Shown here in pieces: positions 1-13,200 of a stretch of 64,000 bases of DNA. Numbering within the stretch: the stretch's first letter is position 1; the number at the start of each line of letters is the position of its first letter. This stretch comes from Hofstenia miamia. Lineage: Eukaryota; Xenacoelomorpha; Acoela. The stretch spans positions 200,272 through 264,271 of the forward strand of contig SCFE01000117.1 in NCBI GenBank assembly GCA_004352715.1, written 5' to 3'. Made by a program: the position numbers and the translations under genes. The notes below the pieces were generated by a model, which saw only the letters and a list, made by a program, of their open reading frames with translations, did no database searches and was not told the DNA's origin.

Positions 1-756
1 AATTCGAGGCAAGATAGGCATTGAAGAAATCAGCTTTCTCCAGATCCGAGTGAGCAGAAAGATGTTTCCATTTCACGCTGGGGAGGTCAGGTTTGGAATG
101 ACGGGACCGCAAGAAATAATAAGAGTTTTGAAGCGATCCAGATGAGAAGTTGGACAGCAGAGAGATTTTGTCGAGTTCTATGAAGTTGATGACGTCTTCT
201 TTGAGAGAAGAGAATTTCGAAGAATCGGAAGGGCCGTAACGGCGTTTGAAAGCTTCGAGTTTATTCAAAGAGTGGACAGTAAGGGAAACAGAAAGGGAGG
301 GAAATACGCTTTTCCCGACGACGAGGAACAAATGATGAAATAAGTTGGTGAAGGAAGGTGTAGCAGTCATCAGCAGAGAAAGAGTCATTAAAAATGGGGA
401 ATGAAGAAGAGACAGCAGCATTTAGAGATACAAAGTCACTGTTAGATCGAGCATATTGAGGAGCAGCTGGACAAGCAGGTGGAGCAATAGAATTGACAGA
501 CAGGTTGAAGCAAACAAATGAGTGATCAAACAGTTTAACCGGAACAGGGACCACAGAGGTGTCAAAAGTGTGATCAGGTTGAGAGCACAAAACACCAAGT
601 CAAGGAGGGAGGAGCAGGAAGTAGGAGAAAATACAAGTTCTTCAAGAGAGCAGGAAGCAAAAAATCCAGAAAAGCAGATTCATAGACGTCATTAGAGTAA
701 ATTGCATTCCAGCAAACATTTGGGAGGTTGAATTCACCACAGATGACGACGGACAT
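1..756 (-). mobile_element. Non-LTR retrotransposon (LINE) fragment, endonuclease region
   Basis: Read on the minus strand, 756-574 begins with a conserved endonuclease motif (VVICGEFNLPNVCWN), the usual GDFNLPxxxW block of CR1/Jockey-like LINE endonucleases. After a frame change, 590-261 carries the end of that domain (a CSQPDHTFDTSVVPV segment followed by KLFDHSFVCFNL, with the catalytic-type DHS). A further frame change leads into the linker towards reverse transcriptase (LEKADFFNAYLAS near the left edge). The copy has at least two frameshifts, lacks the front of the endonuclease, and runs off the window before the reverse transcriptase. It is a dead, 5'-truncated copy. Assignment to a LINE is firm; the exact clade is inference. 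Confidence 0.8.
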
Positions 757-3025
757 ATATGACTTTGCATGATATCGTTTTACAGATTCTATTACGTTAT
801 GTATTTGTAAGTATAATTAAAGATTTAAAATTTTTCGTTTTGGATAGATCAAATTAAACGGATTAATTAATGATCTAATTACTAATTCATGTAATAACTG
901 TCTTAACAATATATTTTATGCTTTGTATATTATATTATAACAAAAACATTAAAGCAGTCTGATAATCTTTTCTTTCACATACACTTCCAATCCTTCTAAT
1001 GAAAAATATTGTATTTTACAATCAAGTAGTGTAAATGATATTTGGATTATCATTATCTCTCAGATATCGAAGAGTTTATAAATCAAAACTAAAGGCTGAA
1101 TTCTAAAATGAAACAAATGATTAATTTTACACGAACAGCCTTAAAATATTTCAAAATTTATTGAGAATTGGAATTACTGCCCAGAATGAGTGATTATGCT
1201 CCGTATTATAGTGTTTAATATACTATATTCAGAATTGTTCCGTTAGGTTTTCGGGTTTTTTTCTACTAGCTGATGTATGCATTCTTTGATTTGCATTGAA
1301 ATCAATCAAATACGATTTTAATCCTTTTTAAAAAATATTTATATTCACATTCATGAAATAAGTTGATAAACTAATAATTAAATCTCCGGTGGGTTCATTG
1401 AAAACTACTAATTACTGTTCATCTGATGCATTATCAAACAACTCCGTAATTGTTCATAAATTCTTTACTAGTTAATTTCGTTATTTTAGGCCTTTAGTTT
1501 AGTCTATAGCATTGGCTCATAGAACTAGTAAAAGTTATTTTATTTCGGTCGTGATAAACGACCTCTAAGCAACGTAGTTTTTATTTTATATTTTTAATTC
1601 TTCTAATAATTGAACATTGGAAAGTTCAGACTGCCTTTTGAAAAAATTAATCATGGTTTTAAAATTTATTCTTAATTAAATTGCTTCATGTGGGGAATGC
1701 ACTTCTATTTCTTGCTCCATTTTTAGTTCTTGCTTACAATCGATCAATGGGTTTGTTTTCATTACGCGGATGGCATTTATCGATTCATCGATAATTTTAA
1801 AATCATTCCGCGCAAAGTTTCGGTTAGCATATATTGATATTTTAGGCACATTAAAGACAAAAACAAAATTAACGTTCACCAACAAACATATGCAAATTCC
1901 TGTTAGGGAACAATATACTAGGGTACATGGGTGAACTGCATTCCTTAACCTGTGTACTAGCAAAGGTACTTTGATACCTCTTTGTTTACCAAACCATTGT
2001 TAGGGTAATGAAAACTTTAGTTTAACTTTGTTTATATGTTCTAACCTTTGATTTTATTCATGTAAAACAAATTTGTGTGGAACTTTTTTGGACGAATGTT
2101 TCTATCATTAAAAAAAGTTTGTGTTCAAGAGCGGCTTCTGTGAGTTATTGGTTGCCATATATAGAACATGGATTGATCCGACATCCAGTTAGTATTATCA
2201 CGTAAAATTCGTTTGCGTGTCAGAATAGAACGAAAGGTTGCCAATTCTTAGAATTCTATTGAAAAATGACGAATCCCTTGTCCAAAAATATTCAGAACTC
2301 TGTCAAATCATTAAGATATTGAAAAGCCTTAGCAGAATCAGATAGAAATGAAATAATCAGAGTCAATAAATATGATAGCTTTCGTAGTACGAGGGTTAAG
2401 TAGGTTAAGGAAACAAAATCTTTTAGCGGTTCAATTATAGTCGTTCGTATGCTAATAATCTTACCACGTTTTTAAATGATAATCCGCATTTTTGCAATTC
2501 AGATGTAAGCAGTGAGTCGCATTTGATCTGGTTTATCCGAGGTATATTGTATTGAGGTCTAAATAACAGTTGTTGTTGTTTCCTCCACCTAGAATGTAGG
2601 ATCCATTTCAATGTTTAATTAGGGCATTTAGGTTATCTATGTTAAACTACTACAGATGCGTCTTGTAGTTTGTTATAGTAGTTTTCATTTTTATTGTATT
2701 AATAAAAATGTGTCCGTTGAAAACATAGATTTCTGCTAATAACCCGGAGACATTTGCATTGACTTACAGTAGAATATACGCCTAAAATGGCCTGAGAATT
2801 TTTTTAAAAAACTGTTCAAGCCAATAATTTTCTAATAAATCTGGTATATTTAGTCACTTTTTAAATTTTTGCAGCTCTTCTTATAACAGTAGATGTTTTC
2901 CCAATTTCTGACATTGTTTTGGCAATATTTTTGAATATCCGAATAGTATATATTAAAAAATTGGAAAAATCTATAGTTTGCATTTTTGAGTTTGAATCCC
3001 CTGAACTTTTTAGTTATGTTAATCA
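757..3025. other. AT-rich non-coding sequence upstream of KDM1B exon 1
   Basis: No gene, repeat array or transposon end recognised. The open frames here are short and lack domain similarity. The KDM1B promoter and 5' UTR should lie somewhere in this stretch, but no convincing TATA or initiator element can be named. Confidence 0.5.
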
Positions 3026-3192
3026 ATGACCGGAGCAAAGCATCCTCGTCCGGTTGCTAATGGTTTATCGCCATCTACAGCTATTAATTTTCTGCTCGAT
3101 ATTGAATCTCCCCGTTCTAAACGTAGAAGAAAATGCTTCGATACCGCTTGTGCAAGAGTTCTGCCTCAGTGCGCATTGAAGACTTCTCCTCT
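3026..3192 (+). CDS. KDM1B: KDM1B exon 1 (start, first half of C4H2C2 zinc finger)
   Basis: Starts at the ATG at 3026 (MTGAKHPRP...) and gives a short basic N-terminus ([10 protein letters not shown]), then zinc ligands C37, C42 and C49. Spacing C-x4-C-x6-C matches the family finger. The plain reading frame stops at 3206, but a donor GTTTGT at 3193 leads by a 46-bp intron to exon 2 and supplies the next cysteine with the family's x7 spacing. Ends in phase 2. An upstream coding exon cannot be excluded, but none is seen. Confidence 0.85.
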
Positions 3193-6100
3193 GTTTGTGC
3201 AATTCTAACATATTAAAATCTGATAAGCACTTATTTAGATGCAATGGTAAAACTACTTCCGATGGATGGCTTCATTTGTCTGTCGGCGAACACATTTGCA
3301 GTAACTGCATTGACATGTATACGAAAGGGTAAGTAAATAAAAATACATATAATTCTTTTCCTCTCAATCGCAGCCCATTCATGAGTACTTTAAATTCGGA
3401 ATGAACAATTTAATTTCAATTAACTTAACAACTCTTCTATAATATACTGTAATATAAATTTAGTTTCATTTGGTTGAATTTTCATATATCTGCTGTCCTT
3501 TCAATTCCAAACCCATTTTTATTTTATTCATGTGATCTCGGTGTAAGTGATCCTATCGATGAAGTCGCTGCACTTGACGCACAATTGCAGCTTTGCTTAT
3601 GAAACTTTTCTAATTCTAATATTCGCTCCTATTTTTATTTCCTGCTTAAAATTTAAGGGAACTTTCTGTTTCTAGTTTAATGTCTATTATCTACATATTT
3701 GTTCCAATAGATGTCCTGAACCTGTGGTGTTGTCGTTCGCGTTTCTTTGTGGTTCTATGGAGTGCTTTTTATTTAAATTTATTGATGTAGGTATGATATA
3801 TATTTTTATATTGCCGATGCATATACCTAAAATTAATTTATTGGCGCTTTATTCGATAGTAGTTATTATGGAATGATTTGTAGCTTTATTGTTATTTTAT
3901 ACATGCACGATTGCACGTAGTTATTATTCATTGTTTAGGAAGTTCTTTGATGCTAATATGAGACAGTCTCCAAACAGTCCTAGAAATCTTTATTCTCGCT
4001 TTTAAGTGTTACTATTTGACACATTCACTAGGCTCAAATTTGACTTTCTTCGTAACTTGAAAATTAGCATGCATTCATTTGGCTATTTTATTTCTGAAGA
4101 AAGCATTTCATTAAATGAGTGGACATGCTTTTAATTTTTAACATATGTGACTTCTAAAAATTCATTTTCATTGCGAATACACAAAATTACATTGCATTTT
4201 CATCCCTAATAACTCACTTTTGAATTAAAGTTCTAACCTGAGTTATAATTTTTGCTATTCACTAGAAAAACTGATTTATTGTTTGTTAAAAGTTAAATTT
4301 CGGTATATAACGGGTGATGACTAAAAATTGGCACAAAATTGAAAACCTTGTATTTTAAACATAAAAGGCTTTATCAGCGTGCTATGTCTCTTGGTAGCAA
4401 GGTCAAAGCATCACGTGATATTGCCGCATTCGAAAATAACGTGATTTTCTCTAAATTTGAATTTTGTCTTCATTTTATGAGATGAAGAGATTTTCCCAAG
4501 TGCAACGCCGCGAACTGATAGAAACTGTCTATCTGAAGCATCGAGATAAAACAAAGTCATGCATTGTGAAGAAACTTGAGGACATTGGTATTGCGAAGCG
4601 CGTACTTCTTACCGAGTTCTCGCGAAGCTCCAGAAAGGCGCAAGTGTTGAAAGAAAGCCTGGTTCCGGAAGAAAACGGTTGAAGATGACGGACACAAAAC
4701 GACGGAAGATGGTTTGTGGCGCAATCAACCGTGTCGGCGTGTCGACCCGTCAAGTGGCCTCCAAGTACGGGGTAAGTCAAAATTACGTCGTGAAAATTAT
4801 GCAGTCAGAAGGGGGAAGAATTTTTTACACCAAAAAATCTCTCACACATCTGATAAACAAAANATGAAGAGATTTTCCGAAGTGCAACGCCGCGAACTGA
4901 TAGAAACTGTCTATCTGAAGCATCGAGATAAGACGAAGTCATGCATTGTGAAGAAGCTTGAGGACATTGGTATTGCGAAGCGTACTTCTTACCAAGTTCT
5001 CGCGAAGCTCCAGAAAGGCGCAAGTGTTGAAAGAATGCCTGGTTCCGGAAGAAAACCGTCGAAGATGACGGACACAAAACGACGGTTAGTGGCGCAATCA
5101 ACCGTGTCGGCGTGTCGACCCGCCAAATGGCCTCCAAGTACGGGGTAAGTCAAAGTTACGTCATGAAAATTATGCAGTCAGAAGGGGTGAAGCATTTTAA
5201 ACGCCAAAGAGCCCCTCACATGTCAGATGAACAAGAAATCAGCGCAACTGCAGAAAAATGAACGGAACCTTTTCTCAGAAAAGCAGTGATTTTGCGATTG
5301 TCATGGATGATGAGTCCTATTTCACTCTTCACCATGATAGCATTCCCGGAAACGCTGGGTATTTTACATTCAACAAAGGTTCAACTCCTGTGACTGTGAA
5401 ATTTCATTTTAAGAAGAAATTCGAGCCTAAAATTATTTTATGGCTGGCCATCTCCACCGAAGGGATTTCCGAACCATTTTTTGTCCTCATCGAGGAAAAA
5501 CATAAAGACGGAAACTACGTCTTTTGGCCAGACTTAGCGTCTGCGCATTACGCAAAAGCGACACAAGAACTTCTGAAGACNAGTGTGAAGAGACGATTGG
5601 TACCTTTCCTTCAGGAAAAACGTAAAGACGGGAACTACGTCTTTTGGCCAGACTTAGCGTCTGCGCATTACGCAAAAGCGACACAAGAACTTCTGAAGAC
5701 ATTGGACGTCAATTTTGTGCCACGAGACATCAATCCACCGAATGCTCCTCAACTTCGACCCATCGAGAACTTTTGGGGTCAGCTGAAGGCTGCAGTTTAT
5801 GCGAATGGTTGGACCGCAAAATCTGAACGTGCATTGAAGCAGAGAATCAAAAAATGCATTCATGAGTTCGACATGGAGCCTTTGAAGAAAGAGTTTATGA
5901 CTGTGCGACAAAAACTTCGCAAGGCTTCCCGTGACGGCCCCCGGTCACTCTTGGTATGTAAATGACTAACTGTTTTTTGTTATCAACTTCATAGTTAATA
6001 AGTTTATAAAGCTGTTTTCATATAGTCGATTATGTATGCCAACTATATCTGTAATAAACGAAGTTCAAAGATTTGTGCCAATTTTTAGTGATCACCCGTT

Positions 6101-9100
6101 ATTATATTTCAGAAATTGAAGAATTGCATATGATTGAATTATATAATAAATTTATCGTTTTTATTCCCTTTATACTTCATGTGTTAACGATTCTACATTG
6201 CTACTTATTTTTCAGCTTTCCATTGATATAATTTTGAAGTATTTGACGTACAAAACTTCCTGAAGTAGTAAAGCAATTATTATGCTGTACATGAATTCGT
6301 CTATCTATCTTAGTATATGAAACCCCAATATACTAACTTTGTCAAAAATTACAAAATGGTGCCAACTGATTATTTCCTACCCAAATAAAATTTGAAGTGG
6401 CTCCCGTCCAATTATGCAGACTACTTCATTGTGTATGTAAATATTGCTGAAACTATGCATCCATATACAAAATATGTAAACCAGTATTTTGTGTAATCGA
6501 ATTTTTTATTTGTTGTTTCATTAAAAAATGTAAAACTGTTAAGTTGTTTTTCTACTGTTTTATTATAATTTGATTTATTTCTGAGCTAGAATTCTTTTTA
6601 TGTTGTGTGAGATTTTTAATTTTTGTTTTTAGCTGCATTCATGCTTATTAATTTCTTACAACATATTTAGGGATTGTGTCAAAGTTCATCAGCAATGGAG
6701 AAACAAATGGGTAACTAATGGTGCGAATTCACCTGGGAATTTGCCATTATTTGTTGCTGATGAGTTACTGCCTTGTTGGGTTCAATGTACAATACTCAAA
6801 TGCCGTAAATGGCGGGAGCTTCCTCAGAAAGTTTTACTTACAGAAGAAATTATACGCACTTTTGTATGTGCTCAGTGCAATAAACCGCAAGATCGGGTAT
6901 TTACTTTTACTTAAGTAAAATTTACAAAATCCACATTGCGTTTCAGTGCGGTGAAATAAATGTACATTTGGTGGGCAATGTTTAAGTTTATACTTTTCTA
7001 GACTTTACTATTACAGGTTCTTATAAGTTTCATATAAGTTAGAAATACGATTAGAACTTCCCTAAGATGAAATGTATGCTTATCGTAAATGATAATAACA
7101 AAAGAATAATGCAAATCCTGTCGCAATTATTTGTAACTGTACTTAGAACATTTGTTTATGTTTTTTATTTAGAGAGTCGACGAGGTTTTGTCTTACAATT
7201 GGACAGAAAGTTTGGGTTATCAGCCACTTCTACGCGAAAGCCCCGCGGCTCCTTTTCTTGGTGCTTATTTTCCAGACAGTGTTGGTCTCAGTCCTTCAAG
7301 TTCAAACTATGATCCTACCAATCGCGGGAAATCGCCGAAAACAAGTACTTTTTATTTAAAATGTCGTGCAGATATTTATCCTAAATGTGCTTTGGAGTTT
7401 GTTGGATGTATGTATGTTTACAGTGGTTTCTTACTTTCCTTGCAACGTATTTTTGAAATCCGATGGCATAATAAAATGAGTAAAAAATTCATTCTTAGTC
7501 TTAAATTTTTTGGTTATTGCAAAAACAAATTCTTTTTCACAAGTTTTCATTGTTGTGATAGAGGATGCGGTTTTTTATTGGTGGTAATAAGTTTGCAATA
7601 TAATTCAGTAATGAATATTTAGTTATACATAATGTCACATGCTGTTACCCAATTGTTCCGAAATGTACTTAAGTAAAACCTTAATTAAAGGTATAGAAAA
7701 ATAATTTGTATAACCAGAAATAAATAAGACTGTTCAAATTAACCAACATAGGCAATAATAACGTATGTAATACATTATGCATTATATACCACTGCTCAAA
7801 TAATCTTCCATTGTATGCACGACCTATTATTCCCTTTATTTCATTCTAAAATCCGAACACGATGTATAATTTCTGAAGTCAAATTCTAATTATTATGTCT
7901 GGGATTATTAATTTTTTTCGATGCTGAGGACCAGCACTTTGTCCAATTTTCTCGAACTAATTTGTAGCGTGACAACAAATTTTACGGCTTATTGTCTTAT
8001 ACAAGAGAATATGTAAGAAAGGTTATTTTCAAATTTAAATTTTGCCATGCCTTGATTTGAAACTTATTTTTTGTTTTATATAATTATCTTTTATTCCATA
8101 AATGTAATAACTTTTTTATATATTTACATGAAGTCTTAGACAACATCTTCATTGATTTTACACGTTTATTTAGAACGGAGACATAATTCAAGACGTCCTT
8201 TTTATGGACCTGGAGACATTATTCTTTCAGTTTCTGGTCTCAGCCCCTTTCTGCATCCATTTTATCAACCGAATGAAGATGGCAAAGCTCTTTGTGTTCG
8301 ACCAGACGTCATCGAAAATGATGAGTTGCTGGATTTCCCTGAATACTCAAGACCTATGTATCTAGGACTCCGTAACCTCGTCCTGGCCATGTGGCATCTT
8401 GATCCAACAGTAATGTTTACTCATTAATATTTAAATTTAGATGCTCACGTGTTTACTTGAATATGTGTACACTACAAAACATCGAATTTGTTTATATAAG
8501 TCTAGTCAAACACTGATCTGACTTACATTTAATTGTTTAATTGTTATAAATTCACATTTCACATTATTTTGGAATTGACATTGAGATTTCATTTTGTGTA
8601 CAATGTGCCAAGCGATGAATTTTCTTTATCGTGAAGCATGCTCATTCGGTATTTCACTTTATATATAGTTTTACCGGAACATATTGCGTTTCAAAATTTA
8701 CTGTTTCCTGGTTGCTAGAGAAAGCATTTGTTTCGAAACAACGACGGTGGTAAATCCAATAGAATTGTATTGTTTTTGATGCAATACAATTTTTGATCAT
8801 TGAAGCATCAGTAACAAAATGTCGAATTCATCCAATTTTGTGAGTGGAAGTGATCAGCAAGAGCATTCCGCAACAATATCATCTGGTTTATTCATTTCTT
8901 TTTTCACCAAAGTATTTCATGCTTTCTTTTCCTTCTTGATTTCTACTAATATTAAGAAGAGGCTATCGGTATATGTTGCTTTCATGTCTATTTCGAATTC
9001 AATCAGCTCCAGACCTTCTTATGAAAGAAAGCATAATCATCAATAACTTACTTCAATAAGGAAATTCTAATTACATAATTTCTAAAAACATGAAACGAGG

Positions 9101-10256
9101 TCCGCTCTTGTTACTTCATTAAATGCCGAACTACGTGGCATCTTTATGAGGAGTTAGAAAAATAGTTTATAAATTGCATTTAGAAACGCGACTGAATCTT
9201 TTTAAGATATTACAATGTCACTTTGCGCCATTTAGTAATGATGTAGCTTTCGTAATTTAGTGGAAGTATTTAAATTCAACATTACATGATGCGGAATGCA
9301 ATATATAATAGCTAGACTTTGTTTACCAATATCTATTTCCCCTGTCTTAATATATTGATAAATGGATCAAATCTGTTATATTAATTATGAACCAGACATA
9401 AACATCAAACTTGGTGATCAGCAGGGAGGGGATAAATAAGTTTTTACTTATTTTCACTTATTTTACTTTTTTGATAAAAACCCACAAATCACTTTTTATC
9501 ACTTATTTGATCACTTATTTGGATATTTCTGAGAAATACGAGCATTTCTCAGAAATACCCAGTTTAGGAGCCCACTGGATGTTTGATTTGTTATGTATTA
9601 TGCTTACAACTTGTTAAATAATGGAAAATATTAAAATAATACTGAAATAAATGCTAGGATCACTCTAGAATCCTTTCGATCCCTTAAGATTCTTGAGGCT
9701 AGGAACAATGAATAGATATAGAAAGTGCATAATATTAGTGTATTTGTCATTGGGGTATGATTGCAGTCCTGAATTTATCATAGAAGTTGATGTTAATCAA
9801 ATGTATGAATGATGTCAAGGTTCTTGGGATAGGGTTGTTAATGACATATTTGACTGTTGAAAACCCTTTTCCCATGAGCCCCATTTTGGCATCAGATGAA
9901 AAAAGGGCAGACTATCCTTTATAGAAATTATCATAAGATTTGATGATGATGAAGTTCTAGAAGTATCATATCTATGATATTTCATAATAATTGTTACTTC
10001 TAACACCTATGTTAAACATTTCGACTGGTAACTGCAATATGTTTTTTGCATTTCATGCAATTAGTTCTGATATTCATGTGCATTATTAGAAAATTAACAC
10101 ATTTTTAAGATTAAATATTTATTGCTCGGCCTTAACATGCAGATTTCAACATTTGACATGCCAATCGAAAGATTTATTCCTTCCGCAGCTAAAAAAACAG
10201 AATTCCAATTTCTCTAATAATGATGAAGAAATAATTTTTTTAAAGTTTGCAAAGTC

Positions 10257-10296
<40 letters not shown>

Positions 10297-13200
10297 TCNN
10301 NNNNNNNNNNNNNNNNNNNNNNNNNNNNNNNNNNNNNNNNNNNNNNNNNNNNNNNNNNNNNNNNNNNNNNNNNNNNNNNNNNNNNNNNNNNNNNNNNNNN
10401 NNNNNNNNNNNNNNNNNNNNNNNTATATATATATATATATATATATATAATTTGATCTTCATCTAATATCCCAAGAAGTTCTTGGAATATCAACTTGAAA
10501 ATTGTTGTACACGTAAAACTTTAAGTGAGATTCAAGAATAAATTCATTTGAAATAGATTGACTTGTAGCGAGTGTCTTCAGTCTTCTTAAAGAAACGAAA
10601 GAAAATGCTCCGAACGTTTCAACAACCAATTTAGAAAATTTGCTATTTATGCGAATCTAATTCACTTATTTCTTCACTTATTTTAGGTTTTTCAACCACT
10701 TTTTAAGGACTTATTTAGCCAAAAATTTCATTTATTTATCGGCTCCTTGGTGATCAAAATATGAATGAAAATACATGAAGACTGCAAACGACTACTGAAA
10801 ATCGTATAGGGAATTTTAGCGAGGGAAAAAGAGACTCCGCTTGTACACCATCCGGGCAACCGCCATATCTCAACATGCAATTCGCAATTTTGAGGATATT
10901 AACTTTGAGGGCATATAGAAAATATAGCATGTGGGACTTGAATTTTGAATGCTTTTGTTTAAGTATAGATTTAATTTTTAAAATTTTGCGGACATCGAAT
11001 ACTCGAATATTTGTATCAAAATAGTAAACGGTTGAAATGGATAGACTTCTCACAAAATTTTCATTTCGTTATATATTTTACTGAGTATATTTCACTCAAT
11101 CTACACACCAGCATCATTCCGAGACGGAGTTATAACTCATTAATACTGATCTTTTATAGGTTTGTGTTACTACTGATCGATGTGCTGAGCGGTTGATTGT
11201 GCGCGGGCTTGTACGAATTCGATGCGTTGAAGAACTAGAGCGGATTATTGATTATTTAACGAAAGGGGGCCGAGTGAACATTGGACTGCTAGACTGTCAT
11301 GATCTGCTGCCTTCCTACAACACGCGATCTCGTGTACTCATTGTCGGAGGGGGTATGGCAGGAGTAGCGGCTGCCAAGCAACTGCAGAATTTCGGATGCA
11401 GTGTTACAATTCTTGAAGCGCATGATCGCCTAGGTATAATTCTGTTCACTTAAAGATGTTATTAAATTTTGGAAGAAATTTTACCACTTTAAAAAGGGAA
11501 TAGATTCTGAACATTAGAGTTGGACACATCATAGTGACCAGAGACCCGGAAAAAAATTTTAACTGTAGAATATATAAATGAACAAAAATTGAAACACAGA
11601 TGGAAAACAAATCCATAATTGAAAACAAATGTATAATTCGAAACTAATCAATTATTGAAAACTCATGAATACGTTTGTTTTGATAACCTTCAAGGCACGT
11701 CACAATTTGCAACTCTACTAGGTTTCTTTGCAATTACTCGAAATACCCTCAGCACATTTCCTTAACCCGTTACCCCAGAAAAGGTGACATATGACCCGTT
11801 TCGAGCTTTTAACATATTTTTAATCAATGCATTTCTTCACTTTTTTACATTTTTAAAGCAACAGCAGCATATAATAGTTTTTGAAGTTAAATCATTATCA
11901 AATACCATTTTTTCATAGAAAAATTCAGAAAATGGATACTTGTTCCTTAAGTTACAAAAATGTAATATTTAATAATTTAAATGAAATACACGTCTATAAA
12001 AATTTGTACAGCACATTAATTTTTAAGAATTTATAAATTTTACAAAGGAATATGAATTTCTACTAAGGCATAAAAAATATGCCATATTATCTGTAAAAAG
12101 CTTTTTATGAGAATAGAATCAATTTTTAGCAATATTACCTTTAATTGTAAATTTTAATGTTTAATAACCTAAAAAAGCAAACGTGATGATTCATTTACAA
12201 TTAATAGTCATTATATATATATATATATATATATNNNNNNNNNNNNNNNNNNNNNNNNNNNNNNNNNNNNNNNNNNNNNNNNNNNNNNNNNNNNNNNNNN
12301 NNNNNNNNNNNNNNNNNNNNNNNNNNNNNNNNNNNNNNNNNNNNNNNNNNNNNNNNNNNNNNNNNNNNNNNNNNNNNNNNNNNNNNNNNNNNNNNNNNNN
12401 NNNNNNNNNNNNNNNNNNNNNNNNNNNNNNNNNNNNNNNNNNNNNNNNNNNNNNNNNNNNNNNNNNNNNNNNNNNNNNNNNNNNNNNNNNNNNNNNNNNN
12501 NNNNNNNNNNNNNNNNNNNNNNNNNNNNNNNNNNNNNNNNNNNNNNNNNNNNNNNNNNNNNNNNNNNNNNNNNNNNNNNNNNNNNNNNNNNNNNNNNNNN
12601 NNNNNNNNNNNNNNNNNNNNNNNNNNNNNNNNNNNNNNNNNNNNNNNNNNNNNNNNNNNNNNNNNNNNNNNNNNNNNNNNNNNNNNNNNNNNNNNNNNNN
12701 NNNNNNNNNNNNNNNNNNNNNNNNNNNNNNNNNNNNNNNNNNNNNNNNNNNNNNNNNNNNNNNNNNNNNNNNNNNNNNNNNNNNNNNNNNNNNNNNNNNN
12801 NNNNNNNNNNNNNNNNNNNNNNNNNNNNNNNNNNNNNNNNNNNNNNNNNNNNNNNNNNNNNNNNNNNNNNNNNNNNNNNNNNNNNNNNNNNNNNNNNNNN
12901 NNNNNNNNNNNNNNNNNNNNNNNNNNNNNNNNNNNNNNNNNNNNNNNNNNNNNNNNNNNNNNNNNNNNNNNNNNNNNNNNNNNNNNNNNNNNNNNNNNNN
13001 NNNNNNNNNNNNNNNNNNNNNNNNNNNNNNNNNNNNNNNNNNNNNNNNNNNNNNNNNNNNNNNNNNNNNNNNNNNNNNNNNNNNNNNNNNNNNNNNNNNN
13101 NNNNNNNNNNNNNNNNNNNNNNNNNNNNNNNNNNNNNNNNNNNNNNNNNNNNNNNNNNNNNNNNNNNNNNNNNNNNNNNNNNNNNNNNNNNNNNNNNNNN

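Noticed and set aside
1676-1963. 95-codon minus-strand frame
   Set aside because: No domain, no splice or start context, composition like the flanks.
11763-11810. piggyBac-like end (TTAACCCGTTACCCC)
   Set aside because: No second end or TTAA partner visible before the gap; a single short match is not enough.
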